From positions 97,405,701 through 97,469,700 of the forward strand of contig CM060953.1 in the NCBI GenBank assembly GCA_030765055.1: 64,000 bases of DNA, in the 5' to 3' direction. The notes under the pieces were generated by a model. The model saw nothing but the letters and a program-made list of their open reading frames with translations. It was not told the DNA's origin and did no database searches. Positions 23,933-35,545 of this stretch are shown here, piece by piece. The stretch is from Mantis religiosa (taxonomy: Eukaryota; Arthropoda; Insecta; Mantodea; Mantidae). Positions within the stretch are counted from its first letter, which is position 1, and each line of letters starts with the position of its first letter. The translations under genes were made by a program, and so were the position numbers.

Positions 23933-24000
23933 GAGGAGGTTTAAGCACAATACTCTGTAGTAAATTATACATTTTGTTATATGAGGTTGCAATTGAATAT

Positions 24001-24066
24001 TTAAGTTTGATTTATGAGTCACTATGTTTACACTCAAACTTCACTTACTTGTTGTTGTATAATTCA
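24001..24066 (-). mobile_element. Solo 3' terminal fragment of Penelope-like family F
   Basis: AGTCACTATGTTTACACTCA, AACTTCACTTACTTGTTGTT and TATAATT match the left end of the family F element at 58227-58262. The hammerhead and the second arm are absent. Confidence 0.7.
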
Positions 24067-24405
24067 ATGTCGAATTCTTTGTCTGATAAGTGCAATGCTT
24101 AAATCTTAATTTTACTGCAGAATTGAATTTATTTTATGCTTGATAATTATTGAGAGAGAAAATAAAGGGTAATTTTCATTTAAAATAATTAATATATAGG
24201 TAAAACTGAAACCAATTTCTAAATCGATGCCTATGTGCATATGAAGAAAGGAACGGATGGAAATATTGGCTTGAACATGTATGACATACTACGGGATAGG
24301 GAACAAATGATTAATGGCTTAAAACCCGGTCCACCAACCATTTACATCTAAAAGAGTAATGAGTCTCCTAGGAAGAGAAGCGACGAGAGATTCAGAAATA
24401 TGAGG

Positions 24406-25345
24406 TCATCTGCGCATGCTTTCCCATGCTTCCTGAACGTGATCCTCGAGGCTTTCAGGAGTTTTTTCTTCCCTGCAATCCCATTCGTTAACTATAATAG
24501 CCCAAATGTGTTCAATGGGATTCAGATCTGGTGATTTGTCTGGCCAAAGGAGAGGAGAAACTTCAGGATGTTGCTCTATGCAATCTCGCGTAAATGCTGA
24601 AGTGTGAATGCTGCTGTTATCATGAACATAGTTAATGATAGGCATAATCTTCCTCAGGATATACGGAACGAACACTTGGTAACATGCAGCCCTCTAACAC
24701 CTCCACATACTCCTCAGAATTCATTCTTGGGGATACACGGACCAGTTGACCCACACCGACAGCTGACATCCAGCCCCAGAAAGCGATGCTAATCCTGCCT
24801 CTTCTACGTGCTCTGGGTTGTAGCGTGTCTTGTCTGGATGCCAAAGTATCATCCTTCCCTCTTCGTCGGATCAGAACACTTTCTCGTCCGTCCATACTAT
24901 AGTGTCCCAGAATGTCTGAGGCATTGGAAGGAACTGGAGAGCAAATCCCACACGAGCAGCTTGATGTGCTTCTGTGAGGTTCTCTTTTCGATCTGGCTTC
25001 CTAGTGTGGATCCCGGCAGCATGAAGACGCCTTTTAACAGTCGAAGGCATTATCTGAAGTCCAATATGCCTTACGATTGACGTAGAAGGACGGAACGGAT
25101 TCTCTCTGGAATTCTGCACTGGCTGCATCCATATCCGGAGAGGTAACCCTGGGTCTTGCGGATTTAGGTCTGGTTTTTAATCTTTCTTGTCCCTCTTCCT
25201 GGAACCGCCGGATCCAGTAAAGAACACAGTCAAGCCCTCTTTCCACAGAATTAGCTATTTGTGTGGTAGCAAGACCTGCTTCCCACATGCCAACAATACG
25301 GCCCCGAGTGACTTCCGAGGTTAAAGGCCTTCTTCTCTAATATTA
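24406..25345 (-). pseudogene. Tc1/mariner-type transposase, frameshifted
   Basis: Minus strand, N- to C-terminus: a helix-turn-helix part at 25340-25120 (GRIVGMWEAGLATTQIANSV); a second HTH part at 25128-24900 (MPSTVKRRLHAAGIHTRKPD) leading to WTDEKVF, the first catalytic Asp; a central part (RRRGRISIAFWGWMSAVGVG); then after another frameshift HDNSSIHTS, the second Asp, and WPDKSPDLNPIEHIW, the Glu. I count 35 residues between the second Asp and the Glu, so the signature looks like DD35E and not the usual DD34E of Tc1. At least two frameshifts break the frame. Terminal inverted repeats were not identified. It sits in the first large Sirt1 intron. Confidence 0.85.
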
Positions 25346-25872
25346 TTCACTCTTAATGCACAATACAATGATACTCTTTGTCGTTTTTAAATCAAATGCA
25401 AACCTCCCGCACTTATATATATATATAAAATGCAAATGTGACCTTTGACCTCGAGGAAGTAACTACCAATTGCAGAGTGCATCGACCACATGTCCATTTA
25501 ACCACAGTGACAGTTCTATTGCCTATGTAGACAAGTTCACTGGAAGAAAGAACTTTTAAAATATTTTTGAAGTAAATCTACAATATTTCCCTAAAATACT
25601 TTAACGAAGAAAGTGCTAACACTAACTTATTAAAATGACTGGTTTCAGCAACGGCATCGGCATGACAGTTGATTTTTCGTGATCTTTGTGTTAATTTTTT
25701 ACCCGGAATGTTGTAATGTTCACAGCCTCTAGAGCATTGCTGCACATTGCTTCGAACTATATATGCTTCAAATAAGTAAACTATTTCTTGTTTAAATGTT
25801 TAATTCTGTTATAGCTGCATATTAGATTAGCATTACACTCTTATTTGACCTTTCAGGTTTTCTTTGTCATCA

Positions 25873-26125
25873 TCAGCGCCTGCCTCGGTAGTGTGGTGGT
25901 AGCGTTTCTGCCTTACGTTTCAAGAGGTCGCGAGTTCCAATGTCGATCAGGGTGAGGTACCTGGATAAGGTTTTTCCCGGGGTTTTTCCTTATCCTAAAA
26001 GACGAATGTCGGGTAACTCTAAGCTCTATGGACCCTGGGCTCATTTGAGCATCATTTCACCCATTCCATTCATCGTCCGGTATGACTGAACATTGGAGGA
26101 CGTAAATTACAAAAAGAAAAAGAAA
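25873..26125 (+). mobile_element. tRNA-derived SINE, family 2, copy b
   Basis: The A-box region GGTAGTGTGGTGGTAGCG and B-box-like GCGAGTTCCAATGTCG form the tRNA-like head. The body is GGATAAGGTTTTTCCCGGGG, then AGACGAATGTCGGGTAACTC, then ATCATTTCACCCATTCCATT. It ends in an A-rich tail (AAAAAGAAAAAGAAAAC). Confidence 0.8.
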
Positions 26126-27118
26126 ACATCACCATCATCATTATAAAAGCTGATCACATTGACTTAGATGCTGGCATTCTGAGGTTGCGAGTTCAAGCCC
26201 GGTGTAGTTTCATGGTTTCTACGTGTAGCTAAAGCTGAAATTTATCATACCAGGTTTACTGACATTTAAAGAACTCCTTCGTGAAACCTCTGACATGCCG
26301 TTGATGCTAATGTGATTCTGTATATGAACTGTCATTATCAAACAAAATAGTTATTTTATATATTTCGTGGTCATTAAAAATCTAATATATAGCCACAGAT
26401 AATATAGCCACCAAATTGAAAGCTTTATATATACATATATAGCTTTATATATACATATATGTATATATTAAGCTTTCAATTTGGTGGCTAATTTATGTGT
26501 CATAGTATATTCATATAAGCTGTTCTTGAGAACTGTGAAAAAGAAATAATATATTTATTTTCGGAACAGGATATAAATATTAAACAATAGTTTTATATAT
26601 TAATTTTAAATACCACGCAGTTTAACATTATAGTATCGCTAACCTATGAAAATAGAAGTATTTCCTTCCAGATAAAACTACTACTTGAATATAGGAAATG
26701 TATTTAAAAAGAAGAAAGGGAGATTAAAATGGTTGAGGTGTGGTGTGTAAGAGAGGGGAGAAAACGTTATTAAAATGATAGATAAATACAAGGTTGATAG
26801 TAGAGAGTTATATAAAACCACCTACGTTTCATGTGGCAAAATTGTTTTTATTTCCCATTGAGGCTTAAATACCTGTGCACCGAACTCGCTGGTCAGGTAT
26901 ATGGAAACTGAACTGTCCTGGCGCAACTAATTGATAAGAAACCCACCTCCCTCACGTAGATCAGTCTTGCGCTCATCGGAAAACATATGCTCGCTTCTGT
27001 ACCATAGTTCTTACCCATAGGACATTTGGAGTGTTTAGAAATGTGTAGTTTTGCTTGAAGTATTCTCAAAATGCCTCTATCGTAATATACAGTACTATAA
27101 AGAGTGTTTATGTACAAT
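26126..27118. other. Non-coding; tRNA-like B box and a hairpin only
   Basis: A B-box-like GCGAGTTCAAGCCCGG at about 26188-26203 suggests another degenerate tRNA-derived SINE head. The rest is AT-rich intron, except for the inverted repeat at 26404-26493. Confidence 0.4.
26404..26493. repeat. Inverted repeat with (TATATACA)n centre
   Basis: ATAGCCACCAAATTGAAAGC and its complement are about 40 bases apart, separated by TA-rich repeats. It may be a small MITE or a hairpin remnant. No target duplication was found. Confidence 0.6.
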
Positions 27119-27131
27119 ATGGCAAATTAAA

Positions 27132-27349
27132 TGGATAGTCAACATGAAAAATTCAATGCCATGGCCTGGATTTGAACCACGGATCTCCTGGTTTCCGTCC
27201 AGTCGCTCTTAACCTTTAAGCTACCATGGCCAACGTGCCTTCCTGACATTAAATTCTCCAGTTGACTCGTATATTTCCCTGGTAGACCACTATCTTAGCC
27301 TATATATGGCTAGTGTGGAGAAATGATTAATTTCCATCAATTAACTAAA
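27132..27349 (-). mobile_element. tRNA-derived SINE, family 1, copy a, 13-bp target duplication
   Basis: Minus strand head: CCATGGTAGCTTAAAGGTTA (A box), then GTGGTTCAAATCC (B box), ending GGCCATGG. ATGGCAAATTAAA stands at 27119-27131 and 27350-27362. The tail is ATTAATTTCCATCAATTAAC-type sequence shared with the other copies. Confidence 0.9.
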
Positions 27350-27362
27350 ATGGCAAATTAAA

Positions 27363-28232
27363 ACTAAATTTCTTGGTATTTATTTAACGATTAGAGAGGC
27401 TGTTCATTTATTCTAAGCAAATTCAGGGAGATGTGTTCAATTCATGATAGTAAAAGATAGGAAATAAGGTATGTGCTTACAGACACACCTTAGAAAATCT
27501 TATGCACTTTGCACAATTAACTGACATCTCAAACTTCAGCATGGAAAGTAACAAAACTTTTAATACTTGAACCATGCAAGTCTACTGCTGTCCAAGAATT
27601 GGTGCTACATTATCACTAGAGTCAGGTAAATTTCTGTAACTGGATTTTGAGGAATGTTAATGATGGAATAATTAATTCACAATTAACACTGTTCAAGACA
27701 AAGCATGGTTATCTTCATTATTATGTGTCATCACAACACAGCCAGTATTTTGCTACTGATATACCCAATTTTGTTAATGAAACTCCCTTGTATGATCAAA
27801 GAATTGGGGTGTGGTAAACAATAAATGGATACAGAATAATAGAGGTTTATTTAGTAAATTAAGTGCAGGAAAATACAATATTGGCACCATGTTTCAAACA
27901 GCTGACTGACTTGAATGTTGGAGTCTACTACTGCGCATCAGCTGGTGAGTCATTGCAGTTTTTTAGAAATTTTTGAGGATAGAATCATTAGAAAGGCTTT
28001 ATAGCCTGCTTGGTCCCCAGTCTTATGGTATACAATGTTTGTTTATGGGGCAACTTGTAAGATAACATAAAAAACTAATTACCACACATTAGAAGAATTA
28101 AAACAAAATATTAGAATGGTAATTAATGTTCACTAATGCACGTGAATGGGAATTTACTTACAAGATGCTATAAATGTATTCTTGCAGATGGACAAAATTT
28201 CCAATATCTCCTTCGGTAAGCTATGTTTTGTA
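27363..28232. other. No gene recognised
   Basis: Intronic AT-rich sequence. No repeats or coding were identified. Confidence 0.5.
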
Positions 28233-28655
28233 TTAAGCCTGCAGCGCGTGCGTGGCATTTTGAGACATAGAAGCTCGCGCGGCATCTGAAAGACGCCATT
28301 CAATTTTTTCATTATTTAGCTACTTTTATGTAGCTTGAACAGTCCTTTTTTATTATAGGGGATTTCTTAATTAATAAGATGTGTATTAAAGCAACTTTAA
28401 TTACAATTACATTTAAGTGTACTTATTTTGGATAAATTCAACATTAACATAGTTTGATTTAAATGCAATTAACACTTAAACAATGTTGTTGCATATTTTA
28501 ACCATTTTTGATTATTCACAAATGTTAGTGTCCTAAGATTGTGCATAAAAACTTTTATCACCAGTTTCTAGTCTTTTCTAACACAATATTATGCTCAACA
28601 TCAAACTTTTATGAATTTTCTACAGCTTATTTTCCACAGTGCTTCTGTATGCACA

Positions 28656-29955
28656 CTATGTACAGTCTGAACATATTTGCTGGGCGTGTTCGAGACAAAT
28701 ATACTGTCTGCAGGACCTGCATGTATATCTCGTGGCTCTGTTTTTCAAACGACCACATTTGTGACACCTTTTTCTCTTCGCACTCGTATCACCTTCTTTT
28801 GTCATCTGTGTTTCGTCTGTGTTAGTATATAGGTTAGAAATGTCCCGTTTGAGGGCTACTGGTAGGGAAGAACATTGTGAGCAAACCCTCGGGTAGTCAT
28901 CTGCCAGATCACGAGCCAAACTTTTCAGAAAGCGACTGCATTTCTTCACATCACTTTTATTGTTACTCTGGAAAATAATTTGACAGATTATGCCTGCTAC
29001 ATTCAGCATGCTGAAAAACACCACCATTGGCCACCTGTTTGTTTTCCTGGACACATTTTATGTGCTACACAACTGATCTACAGTGTCAACACCTGATTTT
29101 GTTGTGCTGTAGAAAGTTATTATTTCTGGCTTTCTTTTTTCTCCAGTTGTAATGTTAATAGCATTGTAGAGAGAACCAATACAACCTTATTCCATTTGGG
29201 TACATATGAAACTAATGTGGAACTCTCCTGGAAGCCAAAGATGAGCCTACCTCTCAGGATTTTGCTGTGACAAATTCAGGGGAATTTGCGGTTTGTGTTT
29301 CCTTACAGTACCAACAAAAGTAATGTTGCGTTCATACAGATAATTTGCAATTTCGATACTCATAAACCAATTGTCTATAGTGAGGTTCCTTTCTGTACCG
29401 GAAATAACTGAGGCTGGACGTTTTACTACATCACAAACACTGTTACTTATTTTAAATGGACCCTCTGGCTGTTTTCCAGGATATATTTCAAGATTTACTG
29501 TGTAATACATTCGAGCATCGACCAAGGCATATATTTTTATGCCGTACCTGCTTGGTTTGCTCGGAATGCATTGTCTGAACTGACAATTTCCCCTAAACCT
29601 TCTAATTTTTCATCTAATGTGCAGTATTCCCCAACTGAATATGCATTCTGGCAGTTTTGCACAAATAAAGTGAAAATAGCTCGAGCTGGAGCCAGATTGT
29701 CAAGTTTTATCCTCTCCATTCTTGTATCCCTGTCGTAAAACCTGAGGCAGTAGAGTAGAAATCTAAAACGTGTTTCAAAAATTATCAGTCTGCAGAATTC
29801 TGTACCCATCTTATCTTTTGCCCATATATCCTTTGTGTGTGTGGTTATCTTTTCTAGCAGCACACAGGTATAGTATTCCAAAGAGAGCCTTTATTTCAAG
29901 CATATCTGTAGGTCTTGCATCTCTCTCCCTACTATAACTCCCTTCCTACTCTCCC
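28656..29955 (-). pseudogene. piggyBac transposase, catalytic and C-terminal part
   Basis: From 29945 down: SRERDARPTDMLEIKALFGI, then DKMGTEFCRLIIFETRFRFL, LDNLAPARAIFTLF and YCTLDEKLEGLGE (DDE domain start). Then VSSDNAF, DARMYYTVNLEIYPGKQPEG, GTERNLTIDNWFMSIEIANY with the conserved DNWF Asp, and TFVGTVRKHKPQIPLN. Next comes KTNRWPMVVFFSMLNVAGII and a Cys-rich end, CHKCGRLKNRATRYTCRSC then CLEHAQQICSDC, typical of piggyBac C-terminal zinc domains. Frameshifts and stops lie between these parts. The family cuts and pastes precisely at TTAA. Confidence 0.88.
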
Positions 29956-29956
29956 T

Positions 29957-30833
29957 AATTCAGGATATGAGCTCTCTGGGAGAACGTTTGTTAAATTATT
30001 TTGACAAAAACAACCTCAAATGCAACATGGAGAAAACCACATCAATGCAAATTAGCCTGACAAATAAGACTCACTTTAACATCAATCTACAGATAGATAA
30101 CTCTAGCGTAAAGGATATAAGTGGCCATAAATTCCTAGGGCTTTATATGAACAATAAATTGACATGGTGTAGTCACATTGATTATCTATGTAAAAAAATT
30201 AGTAAATCAATATTTCTAATTAGGCATTTTAAGTCAATAGGTGATACCAAACTACTAAAAAATATGTATTATGGTGTTATCTTACCATACCTATCATATG
30301 GAATTGAAATATGGGAAAGTTGTCCAAGGGTACATCTGGACAGAGAAGAGGTGTATTAGGATAATTTTTAACTTAAAAAATACTGATTCTTGTGTAGATA
30401 TTATCAAACAAAACAAAATGTTCACACTATACTCACTATATGTATATAAAGCAATTCTTTTTGTTGTAAGTAAGGTAAATTTGAAGACAGCTTATGTACA
30501 CAATTATAATACCAGACACAACAATGACTATTTTAGAGACTGTACTTCTAAACGATCTACTGATAGAGATGTTTTTATAATGGGACAGATTTTATTTAAT
30601 AGACTGCCAACATCAATTAAAGTATTAAATGGTACAAAGCAATTTCAAAGCAAATTAAAATACTTTTTAATGGATACATGTTTGTACAAAGTTGATGATC
30701 TGTAAATATGTTTTTATACTGTTTATATTTTGCTCTATATCCTATAATTGTTAACTTTTAGATTGTAATTCACAATGTCAGAAACTGCTTTGCAGTCTAT
30801 CGACAAATAAATAAATAAAATAAAAATAATTAG
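29957..30833 (+). pseudogene. LINE 3a: 3' fragment of a CR1/Daphne-like element inside piggyBac 1
   Basis: Encodes the RT thumb and C-terminal region: LLNYFDKNNLKCNMEKTTSM, GHKFLGLYMNNKLTWCSHID, YGVILPYLSYGIEIW, then after a frameshift RIIFNLKNTDSCVDIIKQ and HNYNTRHNNDYF, with a stop at 30703. The 3' tail is GACAAATAAATAAATAAAAT. 5'-truncated. Confidence 0.8.
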
Positions 30834-31982
30834 TTTGGGCCTCCTCAATTTTTTTATTTGTGCATGTCACTATGTTAGATATCATATACAAATTAATAGA
30901 ATCCTATATGACAAATAGGAAACAATATGTAGTTTTGAATTCCATTAATGGCGATGTTATATCAACTACAACAGAACTGACATATGGGGTCCCACAGGGA
31001 TCAATCCTTGGTCCTCTTTTATTTATTTTATATATACATGATCTAGCTGAATATGTACATAACAATACAAAATTAATACAATATGTAGACGACACCACTG
31101 TCATAGCCAGCAATACATCAAGCAAAATGCTAGAAGAAACCCTATATATAACAACTACAAAACTATTGCAGTACTTTTCTACATTAAACTTAAGTATAAA
31201 TGCATCAAAATGTGAACTCATAACATTTGGCTCGAAGACACTGAATGCGCCTATACAATTAAATATTGACAACAACTTGATAAATAGTATTGACAATGTA
31301 CAACTACTTCAAAAAATTATCTTTTACACCCCATGTTGACCAATTAGCATTAAAACTAAGTAAAAATTTATTTCTTTTAAAGTGTCTAAAGAACTATGTC
31401 CCAGAAGCAACTATTAGAATGATTTATTTCTCCCTCATTCAGTCAAACATCTCATATGGTCTGGAGATCTGGGGCGATACTTCGAAATTAAATTTACACA
31501 AAATTTTTACTTTACAGAAAAGAGCAATTAGATATATATCTAATTTAAAAACTAAAGAATCATGTAGGGAAGCCTTTCGTCAGCAAAAAATAATGACGCT
31601 GACAAGCCTGTACATCTACAAAACAATTTTATATATGATAAAATACATCCCATTGCAAACAAATTCGGATATTCATAACCACAACACAAGAAACAAGAAT
31701 AATTTCGCTACTATGATGTATAGACTCCACCTGTGTGACAAGTTGCCCAGTTACATGGGAGCCAAGCTATATAACAAACTCCTAGCAGAAGTTAAAATGT
31801 CTAGTAACTTAACAAAATTCAAATTTTTCTTGAAATCATATTTAATTAATAATGTTTTTTATTCACTTGATGAATTTCTAAACTAAGACTACAACTTCAG
31901 AATTTATTATTTGAGTGCTAGTTTCTTATTTTACAATACTTATGACTAAAACCTAGACATTGTATTAGGTGTACAAGACATT

Positions 31983-32029
<47 letters not shown>

Positions 32030-32133
32030 CCAGCAACTTATAATTGTATATAATTGACGACTTGCCTGTTTTCAACAATGCTTGTAAAACATAAGGTGAT
32101 AATAAAGTATTATTATTATTATTATTATATTGT
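30834..32133 (+). pseudogene. LINE 3b: RT domain to 3' end, same group as 3a
   Basis: RT motifs YGVPQGSILGPLLFILYIHD and IQYVDDTTVIAS are intact. After a frameshift at about 31300 the C-terminal part runs through ATIRMIYFSLIQSNISYGLE and RAIRYISNLKTKESC to NVFYSLDEFLN at 31884. The 3' UTR carries an (AT)n tract at 31983-32025 and ends in (ATT)n at 32107-32128. It lies directly behind 3a, in the same orientation. Together they separate the two coding parts of piggyBac 1. Confidence 0.85.
31983..32025. repeat. (AT)n microsatellite
   Basis: Uninterrupted TA dinucleotides in the 3' UTR of LINE 3b. Confidence 0.95.
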
Positions 32134-32136
32134 CAT

Positions 32137-32434
32137 CAAAAAATATCTCCCAGCATTCTTTTGGCGATTTTGCTTGTTTCGCACACGCTTTCACACCAGG
32201 CAAATGTGTAACAATGTTCTGCCCTAAGAAATATTTCTCACTCGCACTGTAATTGTTACTCTCATCTGCTTCTTGTTCAGTGTCTGTAGATTCACTTCTT
32301 TGCTCCACAATATCTTCCTCGGCATCGCTATTCGAATCAAGTTCAAAATTATCATCTACTTCTTCTAACAAACTTTGCACGATCTTCCAATCATCTGGAT
32401 CAGAAGGATTGTATTTCCTCTGTTTTCCACTCAT
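32137..32434 (-). pseudogene. piggyBac transposase, N-terminal part
   Basis: Begins MSGKQRKYNPSDPDDWKIVQ, with an acidic stretch (SNSDAEEDIVEQRSESTDTE) usual at piggyBac N-termini, and ends CWEIFFDDN where LINE 3b starts. The C-terminal continuation is at 29955-28656. A small number of residues between FFDDN and SRERDARP are missing, so the LINE insertion was accompanied by a deletion. Confidence 0.8.
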
Positions 32435-32778
32435 TGCAAACCTAAAGATATTAAAACCATTTCCATCAGGAAAAAAAATTGATACTGACAGTTTCTGATC
32501 ACGAGTTTCCGAAACAAATAGGTTTTAAACCGGTAACTTACCTTGCAACAGTAAAGCTGGCGTGGTGTGACAGACGCCGTCTACACATTCACAACTATAA
32601 CTTCACTCCACCCTTGTTAGGCGAAAACTGGTGGTTTGTCGCTTAGATATATTGGTTAAGAGTTGCTAAGCGAAAGGTGGATGGCAGCTCAGCACAATGA
32701 CCTCATCGGTATTGAAGAGATGACAAAATGATTCTAGGCTGGCATCTGTGAGACGCCACGCGAGCACTGCAGGGTTAA

Positions 32779-32952
32779 ATTTAAGGAAGTCGATTAATGA
32801 CACTAAACAACACTTACTTTTAAATTTTTCCGGAACATGTTTCAGAGACTTGTTCCGGAAAAATTTAAAAGTAAGTGTTGTTTAGTGTCATTAATCGACT
32901 CCCTTTAAATTTAATTTATCACAACACTGTTTTTAACACTTCCAAGAAAGGA
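32779..32952. mobile_element. Palindromic Penelope-like terminal unit (family E), 13-bp target duplication
   Basis: Perfectly paired arms: TTAATGACACTAAACAACAC, TTTTTCCGGAACATGTTTCA and complements, meeting near 32849. ACTGCAGGGTTAA occurs at 32766-32778 and 32953-32965, so it inserted exactly at the right TTAA of piggyBac 1 and duplicated it. The right end extends through CAACACTGTTTTTAAC. The hammerhead core has been deleted from the centre. It has no coding. Confidence 0.9.
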
Positions 32953-32965
32953 ACTGCAGGGTTAA

Positions 32966-33768
32966 TTCTGATAGTTCTTAATATGATTTGAGATTTTTTA
33001 TTTGATGCCCACACATGTGTGACTTGGAGACAGTGCAACTGCGAGCCAAATCATACCATGACCGGGAGATGGGCTTTGTGCCTGCTGGCCAAGTTTTGTA
33101 TCATATGTTAGTCTTCTTTATCATGTTATTAAATAATATAATTAAAGGGTTAAAGAGAAGATAAAACAAATACAAAAAACATAAATGAAAAGCTTTCCAC
33201 CTACTCTGATCTAAAAGATTACGACCATTATTTGTGATGATTGTTCCATCACCAAAGAATACTTACTGGCTGTATTCATTCCCAGTTCTTAAAAGGATGT
33301 TGGAGGAAGGTTGAGAAAGTAAAAACGTTTTGCTAATCTTTTACATTGGTTTTGTGTATGTTAGGGATTTTCATCCTTTATTGGAAGTAAAAAGTACAAA
33401 TCACAATCCTTGAATAAAGAGGAGTGTGTTTTTCATAATTAACTTCTAGAACATTGTACAATAATCGCATAAAGAATGGGGAGGGGGAGTAAATGAACTT
33501 AAATGTCATTTGAGTTAGAAAAGTTATCCATGCATTATTGGTTAAACCCACTAGCTTTTTCATAAAATATTAATTTTACAGTTTTTCTCACCCTTCCCTT
33601 TCTGCCCCCCCCCCCCCCCCTGCCCCAACATTTGCAATTCTTTGACATGCTGTTGCTTTCATTGTTCCTGATAATTATAAACTGTTATCCTTTTGATATG
33701 TAACATATGTGTTTTTTTTTTTTTTTTAAATAAATTTTATTGAAAATACTTTTTTTTTTTTTAAACAG
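32966..33768. other. Intron end before a Sirt1 exon
   Basis: AT-rich, with a C-tract at 33606-33620 and T-tracts at 33713-33727 and 33751-33762 serving as the pyrimidine tract. The acceptor AG is at 33767-33768. Confidence 0.7.
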
Positions 33769-33962
33769 GTATCCGTGTCTTGTGGTATCCCGGATTTCAG
33801 GAGTCGAGATGGCATATATTCAAGACTGGCAATAGATTTTCCAGATCTTCCTGATCCACAAGCAATGTTTGACATACAATATTTCAGCCAGGATCCAAGG
33901 CCTTTCTTTAAATTTGCTCGTGAGATCTATCCTGGCCAGTTTAAGCCATCCCCTTGTCATAG
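33769..33962 (+). CDS. Sirt1: Sirt1 exon (NAD-binding core)
   Basis: Encodes VSVSCGIPDFRSRDGIYSRL, DFPDLPDPQAMFDIQYF and FFKFAREIYPGQFKPSPCH. It completes the GAGVS and GIPDFRS signature of the sirtuin Rossmann fold and the cofactor loop. The acceptor is AAACAG. The exon ends CAT AG, completed by G of the next exon to give Arg. Donor GTATTT is weak. Reading frame is open and every signature residue is conserved, so the gene looks functional. Confidence 0.95.
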
Positions 33963-34907
33963 GTATTTAGCTAATTATATAACTTAAATATATTCAAAGT
34001 TTAATTTAATAAAGAAAGGACATGCAAGGGCATGTTCATAGCTATAAGATTGAATTTTCCATCTGGTATCTTAATTGTGGATGTTAAATTCATGTGTGGA
34101 GGTATCTTAAATGTACTGTTATTTGATCATAACTTATTTTAAATTTTAATAATAGCACTACAAATTCCAGATTGCACTGGAGATTCCAGATAAATTCCAG
34201 CATTTATATCTTGAAACAAACCAAAAATGGGCAACTTATACTACCCAGCATTTTTTAAATGTTTTCATTGCAACACATGATATGACAAGTGACTAATTTT
34301 GGATCATTGAACACAAATCACTTATTCCTTTCCACATATCACCTCATGTGTTTTCACAATAGGTACTCCAAAATAAGAGTTAAAGAATAAAAACACTGAA
34401 CAAATTAAGGTAGGTTTTGGAAATATTATAGGGAAAAAATGTTTGTTTTTAAACAGTCCATGACATATTTATTGCACTTTTTTTGTTTTCTTTTTGTCAG
34501 AGGGAGTCAGATAAACACAAGTTTCATCTATATAAATAGGATTGAACAAAAATTCCTGAGTTCACATAATGCTGAAACACTCACATTCATTATTTCTGTA
34601 TTCTAATGACTAAGTGCCGAATGGAAGGATCTGAGATTTCTATTGGCTACAATGTTATAGGTTTTTCAAGGAAAGTTTCACAGATTAATGTGGGGACCCA
34701 TGCATTGTCCTGGTCTCCTAATTTTACTTTATGTCTAGTATAAGCATTTCACCTATGCAATTATTGGCTGCCTCTGCCCCTTTATTACCTAGTACCCACG
34801 CATGTAACATAATGCATCTGGTTTATTCACACATTCCTGACACTTGCCATTTTCACAACAGAAGAACATTTAAACAACAGGTCAGACTTCCACCATACGT
34901 ACATAAC
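33963..34907. other. Intron, no gene recognised
   Basis: AT-rich intronic DNA without recognisable elements. Confidence 0.5.
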
Positions 34908-35150
34908 TTGCCTCTGTAGCGTAGGTTTCAGCATGTATACCTGACATTCAAGAGGTCCCAAGTTTGAATGTCGGTCAGATTGAGTTATCTGGATAAGGTT
35001 TTTTTCCTGGATATTTTCTTTATCCTCAAAGATGAATGTCAGGTATCTAAACTCTGTAGACCCTGGGTTTATTTCAGCTTCATTTCACCCATTTCATTCA
35101 TCGTCCAATATGCCTGATGTTGGATGACATTAATTTTAAAACAAAAACAA
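34908..35150 (+). mobile_element. tRNA-derived SINE, family 2, copy c
   Basis: Diverged copy: CCTCTGTAGCGTAGGTTTCA, CATTCAAGAGGTCCCAAGTT, GGATAAGGTTTTTTTCCTGG, then GATGAATGTCAGGTATCTAA and ATTTCATTCATCGTCC, with an AAAACAAAAACAAAAAAC tail. Confidence 0.8.
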
Positions 35151-35239
35151 AAAACAGACACACATGTAACTGACAATGTCACATGCATTAAGAATTTTGT
35201 CAATACCACAAACTACAAAAATGCACCTGTGCATTTCAA

Positions 35240-35545
35240 CAACGTATTTCATCCCTAACAATTCTAACCCAGAGAGTTCAATATAGTGGTGTCGGATTGA
35301 CAATCACATCTAGGTTAACAAATCAAAGCATTGCTACATTAACAGTCTATTCTCTGCTATCACAAAGCAGCACCAAGCCTCAGTGACACATTTCATCGGT
35401 AACAATTTTAATAATAGACTGATACTGGAGAGTTCAATGAAGTAGGGTTGGACTAGCAAACACACGCAAGAATAACAAAACAAAAGCCTAGCCAGTTTGC
35501 TGTTATTGCAGAGCATCACGAAGCTGAATAATGCACTGTAAGATA
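35240..35545. repeat. Diverged tandem repeat, two units of about 150 bp
   Basis: Unit 1 (TTTCATCCCTAACAATTCTA, AGAGAGTTCAATATAGTGG, CTGCTATCACAAAGCAGCAC) lines up with unit 2 (TTTCATCGGTAACAATTTTA, GGAGAGTTCAATGAAGTAGG, CTGTTATTGCAGAGCATCAC). The origin is unknown. Confidence 0.6.

Larger units (their letters stand above)
28237..32774 (-). mobile_element. piggyBac-type DNA transposon 1 with TTAA ends, carrying nested LINEs
   Basis: The left end reads TTAA then GCCTGCAGCGCGTGCGTGGC. The right end, complemented, reads TTAA then CCCTGCAGTGCTCGCGTGGC. TTAA flanks lie at 28233-28236 and 32775-32778, the target site of piggyBac. A subterminal GCATCTGAAAGACGCC (left) matches GCATCTGTGAGACGCC (right). 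The transposase gene is on the minus strand and is interrupted by LINE fragments at about 29957-32133. A palindromic Penelope unit abuts the right TTAA. Confidence 0.9.
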
